From the NCBI RefSeq assembly GCF_002021565.1, contig NZ_MSZX01000002.1, positions 676,554 through 740,553 of the forward strand: DNA of 64,000 nt. The letters run 5' to 3'. A program made the position numbers and the translations under genes. Below the pieces are notes generated by a model. The model saw only the letters and a list, made by a program, of their open reading frames with translations, did no database searches and was not told the DNA's origin. Below, in pieces: positions 18,752 through 26,333 of this stretch. The stretch comes from Paenibacillus selenitireducens (GTDB lineage: Bacteria; Bacillota; Bacilli; Paenibacillales; Paenibacillaceae). Within the stretch, counting starts at the first letter, position 1. Each line of letters begins with the position of its first letter.

Positions 18752-19627
18752 GTGAAATTTGCAGTCATGTCAGATATCCACATCGTGGCATGGGATGAAG
18801 AGTCCCATGTTCGCTTTTCCCGAGCGTTGGATGACTATTTGAGCTTGGAAGAACCTCCGGATTATATCGTATTGAATGGTGATCTAACCGATGGACATGA
18901 AGAGGACTATAAGGCATTACATGAATTATTACATCGAAGGGAACTACTTCCGCCCGTCTTCGTGACTAACGGGAATCATGAATTTTATTCCATGTGGCAT
19001 AATTCGAAGCGAGAGATGGTTAAGGAGACCTTTCCCAATGGGGGATCGACGGAGCAAGCGATGGCTTTATTTACAACGGAGATGGGACTTTCATGCAGCT
19101 ACTATGATGCCTGGGTGGATGGATACCATCTTATTTTTTTGAGCGGGGAAGTTTACCGGGATCGAATGCCTGACATTGGAGAAGATGCATGGATCTCGGA
19201 GGAACAATTCATGTGGTTATCACGAGTGTTGATGCCGCATCGGGAGATGGGGCAGGAACAGCCCCTATTCGTATTTCTTCACCAGCCTTTGCCGAATACG
19301 GTTGCTGGAAGCTTTTGTCCGACTGAGAGAGGCGTTGTACAGCATCAGCGGCTCAAATCCCTATTGGAGCAATATCCGCAAATTATTTTCTTTTCAGGAC
19401 ATACGCATGTAGAGCTCTCTGCCAGCTCCATTTATAAGGAGGATATCATCGGGTATATGGGGACTTCTTCCGTTCGGCGCCCTTATTGCGAAGATCTCTA
19501 TCCCATAGATGGACCAGCCAGCGAAAGCGTATGGGTAGAAGTTGGACTAGGCAAAGTAGTCCTGCAAGGCCGAAGGCACGATACGCAAGTCTGGATGGAG
19601 AATGTAAGATTCGAGCGGAAATATTAG
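18752..19627 (+). CDS. Calcineurin-like metallophosphoesterase
   Basis: This 291-residue protein shows the two-metal phosphoesterase motif series: SDIH (residues 8-11), LNGDLTDG (Asp ligand), TNGNHEFY, HQP, and SGHTHVEL near residue 216. It has no signal peptide, so it is cytoplasmic. The GTG start at 18752 follows a strong GGGAGGAG at 18741-18748. It lies between the surface hydrolase and the importer operon, both thought to be under the same regulator. A sugar phosphate or phosphodiester from an imported wall fragment would be a reasonable substrate, but the family is very broad. Confidence 0.9.
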   Translation: MKFAVMSDIHIVAWDEESHVRFSRALDDYLSLEEPPDYIVLNGDLTDGHEEDYKALHELLHRRELLPPVFVTNGNHEFYSMWHNSKREMVKETFPNGGSTEQAMALFTTEMGLSCSYYDAWVDGYHLIFLSGEVYRDRMPDIGEDAWISEEQFMWLSRVLMPHREMGQEQPLFVFLHQPLPNTVAGSFCPTERGVVQHQRLKSLLEQYPQIIFFSGHTHVELSASSIYKEDIIGYMGTSSVRRPYCEDLYPIDGPASESVWVEVGLGKVVLQGRRHDTQVWMENVRFERKY

Positions 19628-19643
19628 TATTCATGCACTAGAT

Positions 19644-19755
19644 GGAATATTCCTCTTAATTTTAATTAAAAAAAGAAAAAAACTTCCGAAAAAGTATTGA
19701 CGAGCGATCTAACCCGTCTTAACATGAGAGATAGAAATAGCGTGGAAGTTTTTTC
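19644..19755 (+). promoter_or_regulatory. Palindrome, sigma-A promoter and flanking inverted repeat upstream of the importer operon
   Basis: GGAATATTCC at 19644-19653 is identical to the two palindromes before the GHL10 gene. Downstream is a good promoter: TTGACG (19697-19702), a 17-base spacer, and TAACAT (19720-19725). GAAAAAAACTTCC (19675-19687) and GGAAGTTTTTTC (19744-19755) form inverted arms on either side of the promoter. They could be an operator pair or a folded 5' leader. The 225-base gap 19628-19852 has no other gene. Confidence 0.65.
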
Positions 19756-19852
19756 TAAAACAAAATAAAGGAGGTGCCGCACCACAATCCATCATGTTCG
19801 TTCGTCCTAGCAAGGGGTTATTACCAATACAATGAAGGTGGGGAAAGCACAA

Positions 19853-21229
19853 ATGTCAAAGACGTTTCGTTCATTTGCACTCCTATTAGCAACATTTATG
19901 TTGATTTCATTGCTTGCGGCTTGCGGTTCCACGAGTTCCGACGGGAATAAAGATACAAAAACAACGGCGGAATCCACCACGGACAACACGACGAAAACAG
20001 ACACCACGAAAGATACTGCGACGAAAGAAAAACCGAAAGAACCCGTAGAACTTAAATTCTGGACCATCTCGCTTAGCCCGAATTTCGATGATTATGTGAA
20101 CGGTCGCATTAAAAAGTTCGAAGAACAGAATCCAGGGATCACGGTGAAGTGGACGGATTTGCCTTACGGTTCGATGGAAAATAAATTATTAACCTCGATT
20201 GCCGGCGGCAAGTCGCCGGATGTCGTGAATTTAAATACAGGAATGACGATGACATTAGCAGGTAAGAACGCGCTCGTCGATCTCAATAAAGAAGCAACAG
20301 AGGAGCAGCGCTCCATCTATTTCCCAGACTTATATAATTCAACCAAATTAGGCGAAAGTGTATACGCTTTCCCTTGGTATTATGGCCTGTCGGTGTTTGC
20401 TTACAACAAGAAAATCTACGAAGAAGCAGGACTAGACCCGAACCAGCCTCCTACAACCTATGAAGAGATGAAGCAGCAGGCGATTACGATTAAAGAGAAA
20501 ACCGGGAAGTACGGGTTCGTACCCAGCTATAATCCTCCAGCGGATTTCTACTTCTTAGGGGTTCCGATGATTAGCGAGGATAAGAAGAAGATCATCATCA
20601 ACACGCCTGAAGCGCTCGAATGGGCCAAATGGAACAAAGATTTATACGACAAAGGGATCGTGCCTAAGGAAAGCTTATCTGCGGACGCGAACTACGTAAC
20701 TGATAAATATCAGGCGGGGAAAATCGCGACGTTAATTACAGGCGCACAGTTCCTTAGCCGTGTCAAAACCAATGCTAAGGATGTCTACGAGAACACGATG
20801 GTGGCCAAAATGCCAACCCTGAAAGCAGGGGGCAACGTACAGGCAGGCCTGATGAACGTGGTGGTCCCAACCATGAGTACGCATCATACCGAAGCTATCG
20901 CATTCGCGAACTTTATTACCAACGACGAATCGCAGCTAGAATTTTGTAAAATCGTAAATATTTTGCCTTCGACGAAGAAAGCGGCTGCGGATCCATTTTT
21001 CACCGAAGCCGGAGCTGATCCGGAATCACAAGCCAAAGTGATCACCGCTCAAATGGCTTCATTAGGCAAAGATTTTTCGTTAGGTGTGAAAAGTGAAGGC
21101 GAAGTTCTTGACCCGCTGTGGAAGGGTTGGAAGGAAATGTTGAATGGCAGAGTAACGCCAGAGCAAATGCTCACCAAAGTGGAAGCAGAAATGCAGAAGA
21201 AGCTCGATGAAATCAATGCCTCTGAGTAA
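19853..21229 (+). CDS. Sugar ABC transporter substrate-binding lipoprotein
   Basis: This is a 458-residue family 1 solute-binding lipoprotein. The signal peptide ends in the lipobox LAAC, followed by a Thr/Asp/Lys-rich linker of about 45 residues before the folded part (ELKFWTISLSPNFDDYVNGRI). The motif KFEEQNPGITVKW and a C-terminal TPEQMLTKVEAEMQKKLDE are typical of MalE/UgpB-like proteins. I start it at the ATG at 19853; an ATG at 19832 would only lengthen the n-region. It heads the operon 19853-27911 and should supply the two permeases that follow. Confidence 0.9.
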   Translation: MSKTFRSFALLLATFMLISLLAACGSTSSDGNKDTKTTAESTTDNTTKTDTTKDTATKEKPKEPVELKFWTISLSPNFDDYVNGRIKKFEEQNPGITVKWTDLPYGSMENKLLTSIAGGKSPDVVNLNTGMTMTLAGKNALVDLNKEATEEQRSIYFPDLYNSTKLGESVYAFPWYYGLSVFAYNKKIYEEAGLDPNQPPTTYEEMKQQAITIKEKTGKYGFVPSYNPPADFYFLGVPMISEDKKKIIINTPEALEWAKWNKDLYDKGIVPKESLSADANYVTDKYQAGKIATLITGAQFLSRVKTNAKDVYENTMVAKMPTLKAGGNVQAGLMNVVVPTMSTHHTEAIAFANFITNDESQLEFCKIVNILPSTKKAAADPFFTEAGADPESQAKVITAQMASLGKDFSLGVKSEGEVLDPLWKGWKEMLNGRVTPEQMLTKVEAEMQKKLDEINASE

Positions 21230-21246
21230 GAATCCGTCGTGAACAG

Positions 21247-21267
21247 GGAGTGAGTCGATCTCACTCC
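21247..21267 (+). other. Intercistronic hairpin between binding protein and permease
   Basis: GGAGTGAG (21247-21254) pairs perfectly with CTCACTCC (21260-21267), with a 5-base loop and no T-run. Such hairpins after binding-protein genes often protect the upstream message so that more binding protein than permease is made. Confidence 0.5.
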
Positions 21268-21292
21268 TAGGGTTAATAGGGAGGGATATCCA

Positions 21293-22189
21293 TTGGCTGT
21301 ATCGAAAGAGCAGGCTCGCCAAACCAGATTTGCTTATACCATGTTGGCCCCTGGCATTATTCTACTGTTGTTATTCACGTTCATTCCCATCGTCTATGGC
21401 TTGCCGCTTGCCTTTACGAATTATTCGGCTGTCGATACAACAAAATGGGTTGGATTCAAAAATTTTATCAGAGCCTTTGAAGATCCGGACTTCTGGATTT
21501 CTTTGAAGAACTCCATCCTGTATGTCATCGTGGTCCCCATCATCCAGCTGTTGTCCATTCTGATGGCGATCCTTGTGAACAATAAATTGCGTTTTGTTAA
21601 CTTCTTTCGCATTTCTTATTTCATCCCTGTTGTCACTTCCATGACGGCTGCAGCCATTGCGTGGAAGTGGGTATTTGAAGAGGACGGGATCTTGAATTAC
21701 TTTCTAACAACGTTAGGGATTACGGATGCTCCGATTTCGTTCATGGCGGATATGAATCTCGCGCTTTATGGCGTCATGTGTGTGACGATTTGGAAAGGCC
21801 TTGGCTATTACATGATGATCTATCTGGCAGGATTGCAATCGATACCTAGTGAGCTGCAAGAGGCAGCTAGAATCGACGGGGCAGGCCGTTGGAAAGTGAT
21901 CTGGCATATTACGATTCCGCTGCTCATGCCATTCGTGATGTTATGTTCATTGTTATCTGTGATGGGTGCCATCCGCGTCTTTGACGAGATCTATGTCATG
22001 CATGGGCCCAAAGGGGATCCGGCATCGGCTACCTTAACCACATCTATTTATACGTATAAGATTTCTTTCCAAGATTATAACTTCGGTTATGGGGCGGCTG
22101 TTGGATTAGTGGTCTCCTTGTTAATCATGGTGTTCACGCTCCTTCTGTTCAAGTACACAAGAAAAGGTGGAATGAACTATTATGAGTAA
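21293..22189 (+). CDS. Sugar ABC transporter permease, MalF/UgpA type
   Basis: This is a 298-residue membrane protein with six hydrophobic segments and an EAA loop near residue 195 (QEAARIDGAGRWKVIWHITIPLL). The TTG start at 21293 is set by GGGAGGG at 21279-21285. Its last eight bases overlap the start of the next permease, so translation is coupled. The pair is of the MalFG/UgpAE kind and differs from the LplB/YtcP kind at the two ends of the window. No ATPase gene is nearby. Confidence 0.92.
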   Translation: MAVSKEQARQTRFAYTMLAPGIILLLLFTFIPIVYGLPLAFTNYSAVDTTKWVGFKNFIRAFEDPDFWISLKNSILYVIVVPIIQLLSILMAILVNNKLRFVNFFRISYFIPVVTSMTAAAIAWKWVFEEDGILNYFLTTLGITDAPISFMADMNLALYGVMCVTIWKGLGYYMMIYLAGLQSIPSELQEAARIDGAGRWKVIWHITIPLLMPFVMLCSLLSVMGAIRVFDEIYVMHGPKGDPASATLTTSIYTYKISFQDYNFGYGAAVGLVVSLLIMVFTLLLFKYTRKGGMNYYE

Positions 22190-23039
22190 TTCACCCCATT
22201 CCTTCCCGAAAGCGTTGACTTGGAGAAAAATCGGACCAAAGCTCATTTTATATCCGCTCCTGATCATAACGGCCTTATTTTGTCTAGGACCTTTCTTGTG
22301 GTTGTTATCTACGGCGTTTAAGACAGGTGAGAATGTATACGCATTCCCTCCTCAGTTCATCCCGAACCCGATTTCGTTCAAGAACTTCTTGGATGTGTTC
22401 GACATCATGCCGTTGTGGACCTACATTTATAACACGATTTATATGACGGGACTTGGGGTTGGTCTGAATCTGGTGATGTGTACGATGACAGCCTACCCGT
22501 TAGCACGGATTCGGTTCCCAGGGCGTAATTTCATTTTCTATGCCATTGTAAGTACCATGATTTTGCCCAATGCTGCAGGGATGATCGTGAACTTCATTAT
22601 TATTCAGAAAATGGGGCTCTACAACAACATGCTAGGTGTCGTGCTCCCTTCGGCTATCAGTGTATTTAATATCTTTTTGCTGCGGCAGGCCTTTATTACG
22701 ATTCCGAATGATATGGAACATTCAGCACGTATTGATGGAGCACGGGAGTTTAAAATATTCTACAGCATTATGCTGCCCATGATCCGTCCCGCCGTAGCGA
22801 CGGTCGTTATCTTTGATTTCATGGCGTTCTGGAATAGCTTGATCTGGCCGGTTATTATCCTCGATGATCAGGATAAATATCCGCTGGCACCGGCACTACA
22901 GTATTTGCAGGGAACGCTCTCTTATAATTTTCCGTACATCGCAGCAGGCACGATTATTTCCATCATTCCGATGATCATCATCTTTTTGATTCTTCAGAAG
23001 CAATTCATTAATGGGATGGTAGGGGCTGTAAAAGGTTAA
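22182..23039 (+). CDS. Sugar ABC transporter permease, MalG/UgpE type
   Basis: This is the second permease, 285 residues, with an EAA loop near residue 185 (EHSARIDGAREFKIFYSIMLP) and a C-terminus INGMVGAVKG typical of MalG-like proteins. It overlaps the upstream gene by 8 bases. It should form the membrane channel with the product of 21293-22189. Confidence 0.92.
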   Translation: MSNSPHSFPKALTWRKIGPKLILYPLLIITALFCLGPFLWLLSTAFKTGENVYAFPPQFIPNPISFKNFLDVFDIMPLWTYIYNTIYMTGLGVGLNLVMCTMTAYPLARIRFPGRNFIFYAIVSTMILPNAAGMIVNFIIIQKMGLYNNMLGVVLPSAISVFNIFLLRQAFITIPNDMEHSARIDGAREFKIFYSIMLPMIRPAVATVVIFDFMAFWNSLIWPVIILDDQDKYPLAPALQYLQGTLSYNFPYIAAGTIISIIPMIIIFLILQKQFINGMVGAVKG

Positions 23040-23070
23040 TTCAAAACCAACGAGATAGGAGTCATGAAGC

Positions 23071-24600
23071 ATGAAGAAAATCGTATTCATTCCGCTAGAT
23101 GAACGACCCTGTAACTATTATTTTCCCACGGCATTGGCGGAGGGAACAGAATTTGCGATTGTGACGCCGCCGTTAGAGATGATGGGATTGAAGAAGAAGC
23201 CGGCAGACGTTGAGCGGCTGTGGTCTTGGCTGCTCGAAGAGGCGGCCGATGCTGACGGCGCGATCGTATCGATCGATACGTTGATCTACGGCGGGATTGT
23301 TCCTTCTCGGCTTCATCAGCTTTCGCGAGATACCTGTGAAGAGCGAATCCATCTCCTTCGAAAATTAAAGCAGGTTAATCCGAACCTCAAACTCTTTGCG
23401 TTCAATCTAATCATGAGATGTCCGAAATACTCCAGTGCGGATGAGGAGCCCGATTATTATGAAGAATGGGGCCGCGAGATTTTCCTTCAAGGATACATCA
23501 AACATCGGCTGGAGTTAGGAATCAGTACAGATGATGAACATCAGGAGCTTCGAGAAATCGAATCATTGCTTCCGTCCGAACATTTGGATGATTATATCCA
23601 GCGCCGGGCGATAAATGTTGCCGTCAATAAGATGGGGATTGGCTTGGTTCAGGAGAAGGTCATCGATTTCATGATTGTGCCGCAAGACGATTCAGCTCCC
23701 TATGGGCTAACCGCAATCAATCAGCAGCAAGTGCGGAACGAAGTGAAGCATCAAGGCGTTCAGCTCTCCGTCTATATGTACCCGGGGGCGGATGAAGTCG
23801 GATGTACGCTTCTCGCGCGAATGATGAATGAGATGAAAGGGCGCAAGCCGCTGCTGTATCCGAGATTCTCGAGTGTTCAGGGGCCGTATGTTACGCCGTT
23901 GTATGAAGACAGGGTCTTATTTGAGAGTGTGAAGTATCAAATCCTGGCTGCGGGTGGCTTAATCGCTGCTTCTTTTCAGGAAGCAGATGCGGTCTTGTGC
24001 ATCAATGCACCAGGCGATACGATGCAGGAATCCAACTCGCAACATCAGCCAAACCGAGGTTATCAGGTCCTTAGAAATTTGGTTGAATTGACGGAAACCG
24101 TTGATTTCGTCATTCATACGCTGAAAAAGCCGTGTATCGTGGCTGATGTCGCTTTTGCCAATGGGGCAGATCTGGAATTGTTATATCTCTTGCGGGAGAA
24201 GAATGTTTTATTTGAATTAGCCGGCTATGCCGCATGGAATACAAGCTCGAATACACTCGGGACCTGTATCGCCCAAGGCATGATCTATCAGCTCTATGGG
24301 AATACGGCAGAACATCGTCATTTCCTGGGCTTGCGTATGGTTGAAGATGCAGGTTATTGCGCATCCGTTCGGCGTGCCGTGCAGGAAGAAGTGCTTCCCT
24401 CCTTAGGGTACACCTATTTTGAAGTTGATGGACAACGGGGCCAAGTCGCTTGTGCGGTGAGGTCACGACTCGAACAGTTTGTCAGGGATCATCTGAATGA
24501 CCCACAGTACAAGATTGTACTGGAGGATTGTTATCTGCCTTGGAGCCGCATGTTTGAGGTGGGGCTAACCATTCGGGTGCTTCCCTATGATGATAAATAA
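23071..24600 (+). CDS. DUF4127 family protein
   Basis: This is a 509-residue soluble protein of unknown function. It starts with KIVFIPLDERPCNYYFP, the signature opening of the DUF4127 family. Other conserved-looking stretches are DTLIYGGIVPSR, NLIMRCPKYSSADEEPDYYEEWGR, VPQDDSAPYGLTA, YPGADEVGCTLLAR and ADVAFANGAD. The many Asp, Glu, Arg and His residues in these blocks suggest an enzyme, perhaps metal-dependent, but no known fold can be claimed from sequence. There is no signal peptide. It sits between the permeases and NanE, so it probably acts on the imported sugar before or alongside ManNAc-6-P formation. Confidence 0.85.
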   Translation: MKKIVFIPLDERPCNYYFPTALAEGTEFAIVTPPLEMMGLKKKPADVERLWSWLLEEAADADGAIVSIDTLIYGGIVPSRLHQLSRDTCEERIHLLRKLKQVNPNLKLFAFNLIMRCPKYSSADEEPDYYEEWGREIFLQGYIKHRLELGISTDDEHQELREIESLLPSEHLDDYIQRRAINVAVNKMGIGLVQEKVIDFMIVPQDDSAPYGLTAINQQQVRNEVKHQGVQLSVYMYPGADEVGCTLLARMMNEMKGRKPLLYPRFSSVQGPYVTPLYEDRVLFESVKYQILAAGGLIAASFQEADAVLCINAPGDTMQESNSQHQPNRGYQVLRNLVELTETVDFVIHTLKKPCIVADVAFANGADLELLYLLREKNVLFELAGYAAWNTSSNTLGTCIAQGMIYQLYGNTAEHRHFLGLRMVEDAGYCASVRRAVQEEVLPSLGYTYFEVDGQRGQVACAVRSRLEQFVRDHLNDPQYKIVLEDCYLPWSRMFEVGLTIRVLPYDDK

Positions 24601-24624
24601 TGGACAGCAGGAGGAATTTAGGTA

Positions 24625-24678
24625 ATGAACAGCTTGATTATGCTTACAACACCAAGAGAAGGTAGGAACCAGAAATGA
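24625..24678 (+). CDS. Small ORF (17 residues) coupled to nanE
   Basis: The sequence MNSLIMLTTPREGRNQK is preceded by a perfect AGGAGG at 24609-24614 with good spacing. Its stop overlaps the nanE start in an ATGA arrangement (24675-24678). The nanE start itself has a poorer SD. The peptide looks non-functional, so its translation probably delivers ribosomes to nanE. It could also be the remnant of a longer gene. Confidence 0.5.
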   Translation: MNSLIMLTTPREGRNQK

Positions 24679-25394
24679 AGACTCTTTTTGAACAAATTCA
24701 TAAAGGATTGATCGTATCGTGCCAAGCGCTCGAGAATGAGCCGTTGTTCGGTGCAGAAGTGATGGCAAAAATGGCTATATCTGCGGAAATGGGAGGTGCC
24801 ATCGGCATTCGAGCCAATAGCGTCACGGATATTCACGCAATTAAGCAGGTCACGTCCCTTCCCATTATTGGCATCATTAAAAGGGACTATGAGGATAGTG
24901 AGATTTATATTACAGCCACACTGCGCGAAGTAAAGGAGCTCATGGAGGTTGGGGTAGATATGATCGCGCTGGATACGACGAGAAGACCAAGGCCAAATGG
25001 AGAGACGCTGGAATCCATCATTGCTTATATGAAGGAACGCGGGCAGAAAATCATGGCCGACATCTCGACATTGGAAGAAGCGCGTTATGCGGAATCCTTA
25101 GGCGTCGACTGCATCTCTACGACACTCTCGGGGTATACGCCTTATTCCGTGCAGCAAGACGAGCCTGATTTTAACTTGGTTCAAGAAGCCGTGGCGCAAT
25201 TACAGATTCCTGTCATCGCCGAGGGGAAAATTAATTTACCGAAGCAAGCCGCACGAATGCTCGACTTAGGCGCTCATGCCGTCGTTGTAGGTTCCGCGAT
25301 CACAAGACCGCAGTTAATTACGGAGCGTTATGCGCAAGAAATTAAATCGGCATGCAACAGCGCGAATGAGCTGAAGCATCCAGCCTCGGAATAG
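24675..25394 (+). CDS. nanE: N-acetylmannosamine-6-phosphate 2-epimerase
   Basis: This 239-residue TIM-barrel enzyme converts ManNAc-6-P to GlcNAc-6-P. Clear NanE features are the opening GLIVSCQALENEPL, the PIIGIIKRDY strand with its catalytic-type Lys, DMIALDTTRRPRP, ADISTLEEARYAESLG, TTLSGYTPYS, and PVIAEGKINLP near residue 180. The length is normal. There is no nanA (sialate lyase) in the operon, so the source of ManNAc seems to be imported free or polymer-derived ManNAc rather than sialic acid. The ROK kinase that follows can supply the 6-phosphate. Confidence 0.93.
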   Translation: MKTLFEQIHKGLIVSCQALENEPLFGAEVMAKMAISAEMGGAIGIRANSVTDIHAIKQVTSLPIIGIIKRDYEDSEIYITATLREVKELMEVGVDMIALDTTRRPRPNGETLESIIAYMKERGQKIMADISTLEEARYAESLGVDCISTTLSGYTPYSVQQDEPDFNLVQEAVAQLQIPVIAEGKINLPKQAARMLDLGAHAVVVGSAITRPQLITERYAQEIKSACNSANELKHPASE

Positions 25395-25409
25395 GAGGTC
25401 GTGAAGGGG

Positions 25410-26312
25410 ATGCAGACGATTGGCATAGACATCGGCGGAACTTCGATTAAAGGAATCGTGATCGATCAGCAAGGACAGATTGCGCAGGAGGTCAAACTCC
25501 CAACCGAAGCATCGCTTGGTAAAGATCATATTCTAGAACATGTAAAGTCTGTGATTGAGCAATTATTGAACAATTACCCGGAAATCCAAGCCATTGGCAT
25601 AGGAACGGCAGGCAGAGTGGACGTGCTTACCGGTCACATCGTATATGCAACCGATAATTTGCCGGGATGGCATGGTTTTCATGTAAAGGATTGGGCTGAA
25701 GCACAATTTAATCGCAGAACGGTGGTAGATAATGACGCCAATACGGCATTGTTAGGCGAACATTGGTTGGGAGCTGGACGAGGTTACTCGAATCTAACGA
25801 TGATTACGCTCGGAACGGGAGTTGGCGGTGCAAATATGGTGCGTAGCGAGCTTTATCGCGGCGCGCATTGGAATGGCGGGGAATACGGACATGTCATCTT
25901 CGTTCCGCACGGGCGCCCATGCAATTGTGGATTTCAAGGCTGTATCGAACAGTATATCTCAGGCACCGCGTTAGTCCGTTCGGCACGTGAAGCCTCTCAA
26001 ACTTCATATGAATCAGGTCATGAAGTACTTGCAGATTATGTGAAAGGTGTACCCGTGATCGTTGAGGTTGTGGAAGAATTCATCCGAAACATAGCGATTG
26101 TTCTTCATAATATTCATATTGGGATGAATCCGGATGCGATTCTTATCGGCGGCGGTATCGTGGAAGCCAAAGCTGTCTGGTGGCAGAAGCTAGAAATGGT
26201 ATTAGCATCGATGGGGTCTACGGTCACGGTTCTTCCAGCCCTGCTGGGGAATCAGGCAGGCTCGATAGGTGCTGCAAGGTATGCCATGTTGGGTAGTGGG
26301 GTTCAAGTCTAG
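25410..26312 (+). CDS. ROK-family sugar kinase, probable N-acetylmannosamine kinase
   Basis: This is a 300-residue ROK kinase. The ATP loop is IGIDIGGTSIKG (about residues 3-14), the sugar-binding VDNDANTALLGEH lies near 103, and TLGTGVGGANM and EYGHVIF surround the active site. CNCGFQGCIE is the ROK zinc motif. Proximity to nanE favours ManNAc as substrate (a NanK role), but GlcNAc or glucose cannot be excluded. An in-frame GTG at 25401 lies only two bases after GGAGG; the ATG at 25410 is preferred. Confidence 0.85.
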   Translation: MQTIGIDIGGTSIKGIVIDQQGQIAQEVKLPTEASLGKDHILEHVKSVIEQLLNNYPEIQAIGIGTAGRVDVLTGHIVYATDNLPGWHGFHVKDWAEAQFNRRTVVDNDANTALLGEHWLGAGRGYSNLTMITLGTGVGGANMVRSELYRGAHWNGGEYGHVIFVPHGRPCNCGFQGCIEQYISGTALVRSAREASQTSYESGHEVLADYVKGVPVIVEVVEEFIRNIAIVLHNIHIGMNPDAILIGGGIVEAKAVWWQKLEMVLASMGSTVTVLPALLGNQAGSIGAARYAMLGSGVQV

Positions 26313-26333
26313 GTATAGGAAGGCGGCTGAATC

